DNA of 64,000 nt. Source: Lantana camara (Eukaryota > Streptophyta > Magnoliopsida > Lamiales > Verbenaceae). The notes under the pieces are model-generated. The model did not search any database. It had not been told where the DNA came from and was given only the letters and a program-made list of their open reading frames with translations. Below, piece by piece: positions 34,627 to 47,019 of this stretch. A program made the translations under genes and the position numbers. Where the stretch lies: assembly GCA_037501455.1 (NCBI GenBank), contig CM074861.1, forward strand, positions 96,139,001 to 96,203,000, in the 5' to 3' direction. Each line of letters begins with the position of its first letter. Position 1 is the stretch's first letter.

Positions 34627-36960
34627 AGTGGTCTCAGAGCCACCTCGTTAATCGTGTTTCTGATTCATCTCAATTAAACTGAATTTGGTAGAAATTCTTA
34701 GGCTTAGATGCGAATTGAGTATTCTTGAGTTTTTTTTGAAAGCCTGAATTACGAAACTGTATTTTTCCTAAAAGTTTCTGAAAAATGTTTTCGAAAATTT
34801 GATTGAAATTATTTGGATCAAATATATTTAAATCGTGTTTTAAATTTTGGATTGTTGTTGGTTTTTGAACTAAAAGTACTAAACACGAAATCGCGTCACG
34901 AGAACGCGAGCCTAAACATGCTAAGGCGTAGCACGTTTAGGCCCACGTGCCCGTTCGCCCAGCAGTCCTGCAACCGCGCGGGACTGCCCGCCGCTGCTGC
35001 TCGCCTGCACCTAGGCCCGCGCCTAGGCGCGCCTGCTCGCCTCCCGCAACCGTGCGGGAGCCTCGCCCGGCACGCCCGCCTGCTGCTGCGCGCGATGCGC
35101 ATAGGGTGCGCGCCCAGCACGCGCGCGCTGGCAGCCTTCTGCTGCCGGTCGCTCATGGTGTTGGCGTGCGCGCTTAGCGCGCAACGTCGTGCGGTGTGCG
35201 GGCGGACAGTCCGGGCATTCCGGACCGTTCGTTTCACGATCTTGATTTTCGTGTTTAGTCCAATCCAATTCCAATTTAATTTTTCTGTAAAATTTTGTCT
35301 TATTAATTTGAATTATTTTTGAAATAATTGTTTAAATTGGGATTCTGAAATTTTAAGCGATTTAAATTTTGGAAAAATTACAATCTTTATTTTCTGAAAA
35401 TATTGAAAGAATAAAATTATTAATTTTCAGAAATTAATTGGAATTTTATTAGTTTATTATTTTTCGGGTTTTATTGAAAAGGCTCTTGAACAAGAATTGC
35501 ATCTAAGTCGTGTTTTAAGCTGTTAGAGCTTAAAGCGAGAATTTTAATTTATTGGTTAAATTTAAATTCTTGCAATTTAAGCATGTTAGGTGATCATGGG
35601 TTTAGATCTATGTATGGTTTTAATTTATGCACATGGATGGTTTAAATTGGGGTTGGAGCCCTATACTTGCGTTTTTGAATTGAGGTTGGAGCCTCACTTA
35701 TGTGCGTACTGTTATGTGATTTATTATGTGGCTTTCCATATTACTGTTTTTGAGGCCGGGGTATGCCCCGTGTAATTGTCTAAGGCCAATATGAAGATTG
35801 AGCCTTATTACTTTATGTATTTTTCTTTTTATTGTAATTTGAGAGTAGAGATAGGTGGTGAGGTTTTATTTTCATTTTGGAGACAATGCACCCATGGAGT
35901 AAGATGGACCACATTCAAGTAACAAGGTGGCCATAAGTGAAGACCCCTCAAAATGTAGGGAGGGGAATCTCAATTGTAAAAATGTAATAGAAATAGGGCT
36001 CTAGGGAGGGGAATCTCAATTGTAAAAATGTAATAGAAATAGGGCTCGTATTTTGTTACCGCTTTCCCTTATGTGATTTAAACTGTTTATGTGGCATGTA
36101 TGTTAGAACTTGTGATTGTGGAGCGGCTCCCACATATCACGCATAAGATAGGTAGAACCCATTATCATCTCATATTAGTATCATGCTAGGACATGTTATC
36201 TGTTTATGTGCTTGTTTGGAATGCATTTAAGTGTACTTGCATTAATCAAGACTAATCAAATTGGATAACATATATTTTGGTGAGGTCGAACCGAACAACT
36301 CTTCGGTTGATTCGAAAATTCCCATTAAATATTAAGCTAATTTCGAATAAATAGGTGTTTAATTCGAGATGCAAATTTTGAATTAAATTCCTAGCATTCC
36401 ATCAATAGGTTTTAAGTTTAGTAAGTGAAGCTAGTTATTATCCGCGAGTCGTGGGATAGCTAGTGGAGATTATTAGTTCTTAGTTACCTAATTGATCATT
36501 TTAAATGATCAATATTTCGTGATCAATTTTGGCAAGGGCGATGTCCGCGAGTCGTGGGTCGTTCGAACTAAGTTTTGATCATGATCTTATGATTGATGGG
36601 TCTAGCTTAACGCTTAAGTGAATATGGATGTCGCACGAGTCGTGGGTCCATATTGAAAGAAAGGTGATGCAAAAACAATTACTAAGAGTTCTAAAGGTGT
36701 TAGAATTGGTAAGTTGTACCTACCTAGGATTTTACTTAGAATGTCCGCGAGTCGTGGGTTCGAGGTAAAATGCTTAGGATCTTAATACCCATTGGGAAAC
36801 GTTTTCCTCTTAGATCTTTGGGAATTATAGATCTTTGAAAAACAGTGGGAGCTACATTAGATTAAAGACCTTATCTTTTGTATATCGTTATAATTCAGCA
36901 TGCTCACTAGTTCTCTGCTTAGCATTTAGGTTGTAGTTCTGTGATTCTCTACAATATGAA
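34627..36960 (+). mobile_element. Copia element C primer site and leader
   Basis: The primer site reads TGGTCTCAGAGCC (34629-34641), one base off the initiator-Met consensus. It has a GC-rich block at 34890-35230 and a small ORF at 35590-35775. A 46-bp tandem duplication lies at 35956-36001/36002-36047. Four family motifs are at 36441, 36543, 36630 and 36743. The leader is well conserved, in contrast to the coding region that follows. Confidence 0.88.
35590..35775 (+). CDS. Small leader ORF, element C (61 codons)
   Basis: Same frame and length as in A and B, with S-to-T and Q-to-E changes (PYTCVFELRLEPH). It remains open although gag-pol in this element is destroyed. Function and translation are unknown. 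Confidence 0.35.
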   Translation: MIMGLDLCMVLIYAHGWFKLGLEPYTCVFELRLEPHLCAYCYVIYYVAFHITVFEAGVCPV

Positions 36961-39900
36961 ATGCAAACCCATTCGTATCCATCCTTAATTCAAACAAGTT
37001 GACTAAGTCCTGACTAACTCTAAATGGCTTCGGATCCTAAAATTCATTTTAGAATCCGACAAGAGAAAGGGTTCTCTATAAGGCGAGTTTTTCAATTGTG
37101 AAAATTTGACCCGGGCCAAAAGAGAAGCGATCTGAGGTGAATGGATTTCTCCAAACCACTTAAGAGCAATTGAACTACCTCATAAAAACGTTACAAGGTA
37201 TAACATTATGGAATTATTCAAATATTCCAAATGAGGAAACAAGTGCACACGAACAAGGTCTAAAGATCTTATTTGAAGATCTTATGGTCTTGATCATAAA
37301 CTGAGAAAAGAGTTCTCAAAGCACTGATTGCTCACATTGCTTCCACCATCATTCAAACCCTTTATGCTCAATGATGCTATTGTAGCATAGTTAATCATTT
37401 AGTTGATAATGGTTGAGAGCATCCTTAAGAAGGAATAAAAGGTTTAGATGGTTAATTCTTCTTCTAAACTCACTGAGTTGAAGGCTTGAAGGCCTAAAGA
37501 AGAAGAAACCCTTAAAAGCCCAATAGAGGGGCATGTAAGGGGTATGCCCAAAAGACACTAGAGATCAAATAGGACGTTTGCTTCTATGGCAGCAAATAAG
37601 GACTTTGAAAGGGAACTGCAAAGAGTATGAGTACTCTGAAATGTTACCTCGTTTAGTAATTCTACTAGGAATAGAATTCACTAGTCTTTAGTCAATTCTG
37701 CATACTCCGTTGTGCAAAGACTCAAGGCACTAATGTTCTGAACATACAACGAGATAACAAAAGTAAGTGAGATGACAAAGCTTCGAATTACTTTGGAACG
37801 TTAAAAGGATTAGCAAGTCAGACACCTTAGGATCATTCTATGAAAATGAACCTATAGAGTCGACTTCCTGTGAATCCTGTCTTGAGGGAAGCGTTCCTGA
37901 ATCCCGTTTATTAGAAACGTGGAACGTTCCAAAATTATAGTGGGTTTCGATCCATGCTGATGAGTGTAAGATGCTTAATGTAAGCACTAGATACAATCGT
38001 CAGTTTAATCATTATGAATGAATGTACTTGTTGAAGTACAAATTCGAAACTTATATGAAATTCTTAGAAATTCAAAAGGAGGTTAGGAACCGAAGTAGTC
38101 ATGAGTTATAGGTAAATCGATATGATCGAGATAGCCAATATCTTAGCAACTAATTCCTTAGTCATCTTAGAGATAAAAGGATTATCTCTCAGTAAACTAA
38201 TTCGAGAACACCTTAGTGTTTCCGAATGAGGGAATGAAACCTAATAGGATATGGTCCATTCCATGGTAAGCTTTACTGACTTATAATTATTCTAGGAATA
38301 AACTCCCAGAATAATGCAGTTAGAGATTTTGAATTTAGTACCTTCCAAATTCAGTCCTTTAGTTGCACTACGTAATGTGGCATACTAAATTCCCTAATTA
38401 TTCTTATCCAAGAATTTAATGGAATCCTCTTAAGTGAAGAGGATAGTGGGAGATAAGCTTGAAACGAGTTCAAGTTTATACAACAATAGAGAATATCGTT
38501 TCTGCGATTCCCTTGAACAAAGGTTGTTTTTCTCAAGGAATGTACCTTTCTTAAGGAATCGTTCCTATAGAAGAAGAAAGGCAAGCAAGCAGACCTCAAA
38601 GAAATTTGAGGATAAATATCCACGTCACATATAGAAGAAACGAGCCCATCTGATAAAACTTAGCCAAATTTTAGAGTATGTACACGTGTGAAACCCTTCT
38701 CTTAAGACGTGTTTAGAACGCGTTCCTGGATAGCCAAGGAATTACTTGAAGAAGAGACACTGTCAGATTTGGAATCTGAGTAGTGTAAGCAAGCCTTGAA
38801 ATCCAATATGGATTCCATATACTCAAACCAAGTTTTGACCTTGGTTCATCCACCTGATAGGATCAAGCTCGTGGAGCTTCGAGTGAATGAAAGCATTACA
38901 ACCTTCTTGACGGTTGAAATGCAAAGGTCCATTTGGATTGTGTTTACCACATCCTCATATTCTGACTATGAGATATGATAAATGAATATGAGAACTATCT
39001 TGTTCGATATGAGATTGAAAGAGACTGAAATAAAGTATTTCTATAAATCTCATATTCAGTGGGAGTATGCATAAGGTATGCAAATCCCTAAGTCAATCTG
39101 TGGATAGATAAAGGCTTCTAGGAGTTAGACAATTCGATTCCATAGGATAGTCAAATCGTTTGACATAGATGGAAGTCGAATAAGTCTCAAAAGTGTACAT
39201 ATGATAGTTAGTGATGTAAGAGTCAATTATGGTTCTTTAGAAGACGACATCCTTCTCATTAGGAATGTCAAGGATGACGTGAAAGTTACCAATTCTTGTT
39301 TAAGAAACAATTTGGCATGAAAGATCTTAGTGATTAATCCTATATTCTCGACATTCAGATCTATAGAAGATAGATCTAAGAGAATAAAAGGATTATCACG
39401 AAACGAGTACATAACCATAATACTAAAAGGAGTTTAGTATGGACAATGGAACATCTCTTTTGAAGAGTATTTGTCCTAAGATAACTTTGAGAAAGTTAGA
39501 ATGTCCAAAATCCCTTTAAGTGAAAGGGTTCATAATGTATGAAAAGTTATGTACTAAATTAGATATGGCTCAACACTAAGCGTAGTAGGCCGAATCTAAT
39601 ATGACCTCAGAGAAGGTTATTAGATTTCTGTAAAGGATGTCATCAGAGTACTTGAGAAGAAATGAGGATATGTATTAGTTTACAGAGCCCAAAAGGTCTT
39701 GTTGTTAGAAGGATAGTTGATGTAACCATTCATCAAACATAGATGATTATGAAATCATTGAAAGGATACAACTTCTACCAGAATGGTAATGCAATGTGTT
39801 GGAAAGGGGTTCCAAGGACGGACATTGCAAAACTCGACTATCGTAGTTGAGAACTTAGTCGTATTATATAACACTAAGTTAAGTGTTTGGGTAAGAAACT

Positions 39901-40189
39901 CCATCTAACTTGTTAGATGAAGTTCCTAGCATGAAACAACTCCTTTATCATACTGTATGATAAAATGGATGGTTGCTCAAGTAAGAGAACCAAGACCTTA
40001 CCAAGAGACTGAACACGTGATTACGAATCACTTTATAAGGAAAAGGTGTTTCCTAAGAGATGTGTAAACAAAAGGGTCACATCAGCAGAGAATATAGCAG
40101 ATCCACTTTGGAAACGCCCAAAGTCAATAGGCTCTCAAAGTGCATCTTGAGAAGATGGGACTTAGAGTACCTAAATGGCTTTTACGGGC
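36961..40189 (+). pseudogene. Decayed gag-pol of non-autonomous element C
   Basis: About 3.23 kb replaces the 3.9-kb gag-pol of A and B. Order is kept but there are dozens of indels and stops. Landmarks: ATGCAAACCC at the gag start; a ruined zinc knuckle near 37580; VGDKLE at about 38445, matching the integrase-RT linker; MKSNMDSIYSNQVLTLV at 38796, matching the RT start; 'gaagacgacatccttctcatt' near 39240, where YVDD stood, now out of frame with a stop before it; and 'acatcagcagagaatatagcagatcc' near 40080. The longest open stretches are under 70 codons. Element D shares the same lesions. Confidence 0.9.
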
Positions 40190-40200
40190 AAGTGGGAGAT

Positions 40201-42454
40201 TGTTAGGAATAGTGCCCTAGAAAGCCGATTAGTCATAATCCGTTTTTGGACTTTCCTAGTATCACAGACAATCTTTGAATAATATACGATTAATTAATAT
40301 CATAGGCAAACACTTCTTTATATGCTCTTGTTTGGTATGCGTTTACTTTAGCTGTGCATGTATGAGAACTCCCCTAATCCTGATGACTTTAGGACTCTAC
40401 CATTTAGGTGAAATGGTTCATGAAACGAGCCCTATTTCACATAGGTCATGATTAGTAAAATACTCCAAGCCGATGAGTCCTACAGACAGTGGGAGTGTCA
40501 ATCTGACTCCTCTAAGGCTTGCTTGTGGGATCACGCCCTTAAGAAGGACCACCTTGTTTCATGGAGGTGCAAAGTGTATAGTTGATACGTGCGTGATACA
40601 TGAGGGTGCTTACTTCAATAAGTAAGTTCACTGAGGTGCCCCATGTGAGAAGATTCCTAAATGGGAAAGGAAGTTTCTATTTCAGGAAATGGAAACTTCC
40701 AGATTAGGAAATATCTCACGAGTCATTGATGTGATTAATTGATCCTTAGACTTAAGGTTCCATGTCACTTTGTGAGTTAACTCTGTAGTCTTTGGTATAA
40801 GCTTTAAAGGGTGTCGCCTTAGACAACTGATTCAAGACTTATACTGGGGCTGCACAAGTGACTCATGAAAGTGAATGAGAATCAAGAAAGGACCTACACT
40901 TGTATATGCAAGGTGATCTCTTATTATGTAAGTCATTCATATGCCATATGGAGTCCTTGGCCAAGGCAGTAGATCAAGACATCAAGAAAAGGGTTTCTTG
41001 GATTGAGATCAAATGGATATGAAATGCACTTAGCTTTAAGACCAGATTATTAGGGTTCTAATTATTCCCTTACCCTAGATCTTAGTTGAGAGATAGTAAG
41101 TAGGAGGATTGTATCTCACATGAATCAATGACTTAAAGGTTCTGTCGAATCCGAACATTCCAATTCAGCTAGGGGTTAAACACCTGTTGCTAGACTATGG
41201 TCGTTTAATCTGTGGACTGATTAATTAATTAATTGGGGTCACTGCTAATTGAATTGAGAACCTAAAGGGTCACACACAACAACTTGGTTATATGAGTTGA
41301 GGCTCTAAAATGATTAAACGAGTTAATCGAGCCTAGAGGGTTCCACACGTGTGGGTCACGTGACTGGACACGTGCTATTGTGACACGTGTACCACACGTG
41401 GCTATTTAATTGAATATTAAATAATTAAGTTGTTAATTATTTAATAGACTTTAGTTTATTTTGAATTAAAAAGAAAGTCTTATTTTGGAGAAAAAATAAT
41501 CTAGTTAATTAATTATGAATTAATTAATTAGATAAAATAAGTTATTTATTTTAATAAATAAAGTATAAAATTATCCAAAAATAGTTTGGATATTTTTAGC
41601 TCCCTTGAAAGTTGATTTGAATTAGAATTCAAAGTCAAAGATGGAAATTACTTGATGATCAAGTAATAGGAGAGAGAGGGACCAAATCCTTGCCCAACAA
41701 GGAATAGGTTCGGCGTCCCTTTCCCTTATCTATATATAGGGGAGCTCAAGCTCCCCTTTAGAGCTAATTGACAATTCTTTTGGTTCATGTGTTGAACACC
41801 ATCCTTTCTCCAAGATATACGAAACCCTAGGTTAAGCCTAAACACTAACTAGAGAACTAGAATCCTTACTAGTTAGATTGTAGCCAAGTTGGTGGACTAT
41901 CTCTAGTGAGCTTCAAGTTAGAAGTTTTGAAGATTCGAGCTTTACCAAAAAGTGGGGATCAAGCAAAACGATCAGAAGGGATGATGAAACGATTCTGAAC
42001 CCAACATGAAACGAATGAAAAAATCAAACCAAAGAAGATGACAAAAACCGTTCGTCCATATCCTGAAGGATGAATTTTTTCACGAGGGTTTTGTGACTGA
42101 CAGTTTTCTACTTTCGCAAAACTGGTTTTCGAAGGGAGTTTCAATCCTGCTTTTCTCGTTTCATGTTTCTTTCTTTATGTTATATTGTTAAGAACTTCCC
42201 TAACATGAATTGAATCTAGGTTGGTGTGGATTGTCATCCCTACAATGGATTCTGACGTAGAAAGAGATTTCGAGGAACGGGTTGCCATTACCGCATGAAG
42301 CGCATTTGAGGGCGGCTCAAAACGTGTCAAGAAAGCTACTACCCAAGTGAGTTTCTTGATCTCTACGAATTTGGATACACGATTGCGAGTCCAAGATCCT
42401 TTTGTTGGAAAAATTTTTAAATTTCCGTTGCTTTCTGATTCCTGTTTTCCAACA
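40201..42454 (+). mobile_element. Copia element C, 3' LTR
   Basis: 2254 bp, starts TGTTAGGAATAGTGCCC, ends TTTTCCAACA. Preceded by the intact polypurine tract AAGTGGGAGAT and followed by the TSD GCTAC. It closely matches the 5' LTR, including the ~300-bp extra segment (about 41947-42330). Confidence 0.93.
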
Positions 42455-42459
42455 GCTAC

Positions 42460-43110
42460 ACTCACCAACTTTGTATGGGCTACCCATGTCTAAATTTGAA
42501 ATAGAGGTAACAATTAATTCAACAAATTCAGATCAGAAATGGTGAAAGGAAAGAAATTACCTGAGTTTAGCGGTGAGGGGAGTCAAGAATCAGGCATTGA
42601 TTTCGTCGGAGAAAGTCTTCGGGGCCGATTACAGTGAGCCCCGTCTTTTCTGTTGGCGAGAGATCTAAGATCAGCTAAATATAGCGAAAAACGACGAGAG
42701 ATGGGTTGCAGAGTTTACACGCTTGACGAAGTGGAGTCGTTACCGATGAACTCACTGGGAACGTCTTCAATTTGGTGCCCGCGAGCTGATTGGGGCTGTT
42801 CTCAATCGTCTTCAGACAACCTTTTTCTGTTGCTGTTAGTTTTAATAATAAATGAATATAAGAATAAGAATAATAATGGTTGGTAATATTAAATGGAGGG
42901 TAAACTAGTCAATTTAGGTCATTACGGAGCAAACAAAACTTACAATTTTCACTTGGGGAGTTAGTAGACACAATTTATAAATTGGGGAGTAAAGAAACAT
43001 TTTTACAACCTATGGGTAGTTATAAAAGATGGTCCCTTCATTTTTTTTGGGAGCTATACATTTCATATCTTCGATTTTTATATTATTGTGAACTATTTTT
43101 CCAGGTTATT
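42460..43110. other. Unique-looking DNA, no supported gene
   Basis: On the minus strand an ATG at 42487-42485 (MGSPYKV) is followed by a donor-like G|GTGAGT. Element C landed about ten bases downstream, so this may be an early exon of the gene whose tail is at 32025-32282. The plus-strand ORF at 42653-42886 resembles nothing I know. 42890-43050 is AT-rich and repeat-like. Confidence 0.35.
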
Positions 43111-44129
43111 GTTAGTATGTAATTAGTGCTTTATTTTGCCTGATCTTCTCCCTACATTTGATTGGATATGTGCTTAATTAAGCTTAATTATGGCTTTGTA
43201 GGTTTATTGGAGCTAAAATGAATCATCAATACAAATCTGGCCTAAAAATATCGCCAAGTGCAGAAAATGAACTAAGCTATGACCTTAAGACATGATCATC
43301 CCTTAAGCTAAGGGTGTCGCACCAGACAGCCCAGTCAACAGTGGCGGCTAACTTCCACTTTTTGACAACTTGCAGCAGCTTTATACAGTATTTTGCGTCT
43401 CAATGCATGCAGACATCATACTTGGACTTTCTTGAAGAATCTTTGCCTTAAAATGTGTGAGCAAGTGGAGATTTTCAAAGATTTAAGCAAGATTGGGAAG
43501 CAAAGCAAGGGATTCAGTATTTTCCTTGAGGAAGCAAGCACGTAGCAGCTGGAAGGAGCTGGGAAAAACAGCAGAAAACAGGGGACTTCTCCCCTGTTAT
43601 GATCAGCAAGCATTCCCTTTCCTTTCTTCTCATTTGTAGCTAAAGTTTGTATTAGTTTATGAACACTCTTGTGTAGATAAGCTAGCTTGTTTCATTTTAG
43701 TTCTTAAACATCTTGTTAAGCTGAATATTTTGATAGTATGTACAGCAGCTAAGTTCTCTTTTATCCTAGTTGAGTGGTTTCTTTGATTTATGCTTTGGAT
43801 TTGTGAGATCTAAATGAGTTTATACACCTTTAATCTTTTGGTATATGCATGTATCTTGAGTGTATGGTTTGAACATGTCTTTAAGATGATTTTCTGATCA
43901 ACTATTATCTTGATGCTTGTTTTATTTGATTGCACAAATACTTGATCCGTAATTGTCTTGTAAATGTGCTTGAAGAGTCACACATCATTGATAGTTTATC
44001 ACCATGTTTACTTGAGAATGATGAGATGCATGCATAATAACTTAAACATTCCAAGCTTCTTTGAGTTTGTTGGTTAGGATCGGTATCCTTTTCATGATCA
44101 ATGCTATCACGAAGTTAAATCTTAAGAGC

Positions 44130-44675
44130 GTTTCTATAAGACTGCTTTTGTGATAAGAGAATGGGTAGTGAGCTTCTCATGATCATTATAAACTTAAGAA
44201 AGGATGATGTGTGTAGAGCTTGTTACCACTATAGCTGGTCTATCAATGAATTAGAGTTGAATATTGCATCAATGATCGAATCAATGGCAAGAATTATAAG
44301 AACAACTTGGCTAGGATCACCTATCTCTTTATCAGTTTATTTCAGCCTTTAAATATCAGATTTCACTTGTTTGTTATCTTTGATTTAGTGTCTAAATTTG
44401 TAGTTTCTATAAGACTGCTTTTGTGATAAGAGAATGGGTAGTGAGCTTCTCATGATCATTATAAACTTAAGAAAGGATGATGTGTGTAGAGCTTGTTACC
44501 ACTATAGCCGGTCTATCAATGAATTAGAGTTGAATATTGCATCAATGATCGAATCAATGGCAAGAATTATAAGAACAACTTGGTTAGGATAACCTATCTC
44601 TTTATCAGTTTATTTCAGCCTTTAAATATCAGATTTCACTTGTTTGTTATCTTTGATTTAGTGTCTAAATTTGTA
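44130..44675 (+). repeat. 273-bp perfect-period tandem duplication
   Basis: Copy 1 is 44130-44402 and copy 2 is 44403-44675. They differ at about three positions (agctggtc/agccggtc, ggctagg/ggttagg, atcacc/ataacc). The duplication is recent. A 63-codon ORF in copy 1 also falls in copy 2 with an altered end and is not considered a gene. Confidence 0.92.
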
Positions 44676-44693
44676 GTTTGTTAAATTACTTAA

Positions 44694-44713
44694 CCCCCCC
44701 CCCCCCCCCCCCC
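44694..44713 (+). repeat. C20 homopolymer
   Basis: Twenty consecutive C, seven at the end of one block and thirteen in the next, between TTAA and TCTTGTGAG. Long poly-C runs are rare in plant DNA and its length may be uncertain in the assembly. Confidence 0.9.
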
Positions 44714-44829
44714 TCTTGTGAGTTATTTGCTTGGTTGTGTAAGAAATTTAACGCCTGCTAGTCCTTTGGGTTCGACCCTTTGCTACTGTACTCAATTTAT
44801 TGCATATTGGAAAGTGAAGGTTTTATTTG

Positions 44830-45642
44830 GTGGATTCGGCAACCATCAGTTATTGAACCACGGAATTGGAATCCATTTCCTACAATCCGAAAATGTAACC
44901 AAAAAGAAAGGCAAAATAAATCCAAAAGACAACCACATTTCATTCCAATGCTCAGATATGAATCTCATCATTCACCAATCGGAAGAAATGAAGATAGAGT
45001 ACGTAAAAGCTGTGGTAAAAGAAGGTGGAATAATTGCGGATCAAATTTTCTTCCATGATCCTGATGGTTATATGATTGAGATTTGCAATTGTCAAAATTT
45101 ACCTGTCCTTCCGATCTCCTCTTTCCCTCTTCAAAAGATGCCAAATCCCAACACTAACCTCACTTTGTCTCCGTCGTTGTCGTCGTCGTCGCCATCCTTA
45201 TATGATAAGTAAATCTCAATATCGAGTTATGTTCGTATCAGTTTTACTTATATTGAAAAATAGGGATGAATTTGAAAGATTACTATATAGCTCCGGACAT
45301 ACATTTGCAATAATTATGTAAAACTTCCGCAAATACGCTTGAAAATAACCCATGTTGAAATCGTAAATTGAGGCATTTTTGAAAATTTTATACATTTATT
45401 ACAAATATCATGAACTACTTGTGCAGTAAAAGAAAAAGAGGAAATGTGATCACGTTTAGTTCTTAAAGTTTTAAAAATGTCTCATTTTTATTTTTATTAA
45501 GAGAGTATGTAATGGTTTATTTTTTAAAGAGAAACTAATTTGTAATTCCATACCCCGTGCAGGAACGAAGCAAGGCAGTGATCAAATAGAAGCCATGATG
45601 ATGAAGAACTTAGAAATGGACATGATGAACATTTTCATTTGA
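44830..45642 (+). pseudogene. 5'-truncated glyoxalase I-like (VOC) gene
   Basis: Exon 44830-45212 encodes NHGIGIHFLQSENV, then INPKDNHISFQC, EYVKAVVKEGGIIADQIFF and HDPDGYMIEICNC. These are hallmarks of the second half of a plant glyoxalase I / vicinal oxygen chelate protein, with the conserved Glu in IEIC. A further exon (45563-45642, after a CGTGCAG acceptor) reads MMMKNLEMDMMNIFI and matches the usual C-terminal end of this family. The first exon and the start of the domain are missing, and sequence before about 44860 is scrambled. The upstream flank is retroelement-like. The exon 2 donor is uncertain. Most likely dead, but it clearly marks former host-gene territory. Confidence 0.75.
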
Positions 45643-45878
45643 CAAATGGTAAGCAAAATTTATTTATTTTACCAATTTGAATTGGATAGCCGTAGCAATT
45701 TTATTTTGTGTTTCATGTATAATTTAGAACAAGTACCGAGTCTTTTTCATTGTGACAGATTTTGTTGTCTTGAAATATGTAGTTAATTTATCGATTTAAA
45801 ATAAAGAGTTTTCCTGTTCATCAAATTCTGGATCCTTAAATTCAATTAATATTCTAATAAACACCGGTTTAATTTTAA

Positions 45879-46243
45879 GGGAAAATTACATGCAGCCACC
45901 TTGACGTTTGACCTAATTACAACCTAATCCTTATTTCTTGCGTATTTAGTATATAATCCATAAACTTTACATTCCGTTTGAGATCCCTGACATCCATTAG
46001 GATTCCGATAAGTTGATCAATTGTCCTTCCGAAATTTCAAAAAGAACAGAGATCGTTTTGTTGTTAAAAAAAAATTGTAGGAATGTATTTGTAATAAATT
46101 AAGAAACAATTTGGAAATGACAACTAACCAACCTAACGGATCTCAATGGACGTCAAGGACCTCAAATAGAGTGTAAAGATTAGAGTCTACATGGTTGAGT
46201 TGTGATTAGGTGAAACATAAGGATAATTGGATGTAATTATCCC
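45879..46243. mobile_element. MULE-type MITE with 9-bp TSD
   Basis: 365 bp. Termini are GGGAAAATTAC and GTAATTATCCC. Imperfect inverted repeats extend about 150 bp inward ('gtttgacctaattacaac' pairs with 'gttgtgattaggtgaaac'). The TSD TAATTTTAA is at 45870-45878 and 46244-46252. The 9-bp TSD with long TIRs points to Mutator-type, non-coding. Confidence 0.82.
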
Positions 46244-46429
46244 TAATTTTAAAAGATACAAACATTTGTTGCAGTTTTGTAGGAGAACACTGGAGAAGAC
46301 GATGACTTTTTGTGACAAATAATTGTGACGATAAATGTTCTTGTCAAATAATAATCTTATAATAGTATATTCATAAGTACATGGCATTTAATTATTGTGG
46401 AAATATCGATTGAATATATTTTTATGCCG

Positions 46430-47010
46430 ATATAGTTGGTCGCATAAGGGAATTTCTCGTAATTCGAATTCGATCCGAATCCGATTCGATTTGACATATT
46501 CGATCGATAAAAAAATTTAATAGATCATATTCGATTATAAATATCTGTTGTCCGAAATTAGTGGAGCGAATATGGAATTAAAAAATTCGACCCCGTTAAA
46601 AATTCGAATCCGATTTTTATTTATCAAATTAATTATTTTAATTTGATAATTCAATTTTTATATGGGATATTTCCCTAAAATATACATAGAGAAACTTCTC
46701 CCCAAGCTAAATCTACTTATTAAATTAATTATTTTAAATTGGATATTTCAATTTCTTTTTGGGATATTTCCCCAAAATATATAGAGAGAGACTTCTCCCC
46801 TAAAATTAAGTTTTTTTACTTCTAGGTTGAGCTGTCTGCACTCTTCCCTTCTTCCTCTCTCTGCGCTCTTCTCCGATTCTTTTTCTCGGCTTCGTTCTTT
46901 TCATATTTTGCGCCATTTAAGGTTTTTTCTTTTTTTTCTTTTTATAACGCCATGGTTGAAGTTCGGTGTTATTATTATTATTTTTTTCAAATTGATGATG
47001 AGAGCTTTAA
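46430..47010. other. AT-rich non-coding DNA with a ~96-bp duplication
   Basis: 46627-46705 and 46723-46803 are diverged tandem copies ('aattaattatttt ... gggatatttccc ... gagacttctcccc'). 46455-46620 has repeated ATTCGAATCCGATT-like words, which recur at 50870-50990. 46827-47010 is pyrimidine-rich. No gene is supported. Confidence 0.55.
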
Positions 47011-47019
47011 CTCAGATTG

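Larger units (their letters stand above)
43111..44805. mobile_element. Probable retroelement-derived segment, boundaries unresolved
   Basis: The end of this segment (AACGCCTGCTAGTCC...GGTTCGACCCTTTGCTAC) resembles the LTR/PBS-side boundaries of plant LTR elements, and it truncates a glyoxalase gene. No gag or pol is visible. It includes a 273-bp tandem duplication and a C20 run. I could not identify a matching LTR or a TSD. Confidence 0.4.

Noticed and set aside
32372..42454. Idea that element C is an endogenous virus or a captured-gene carrier
   Set aside because: All recognisable pieces align in order to the family's own gag-pol; no envelope, movement protein or foreign gene is visible.
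42653..42886. 77-codon ORF starting MARDLRSAKYSEKR
   Set aside because: No family resemblance, no conserved context, and likely in a 5' region of a minus-strand transcript if anything.
44161..44352. 63-codon ORF in the 273-bp duplication
   Set aside because: No recognisable domain; a product of the repeat sequence, with a changed end in the second copy.
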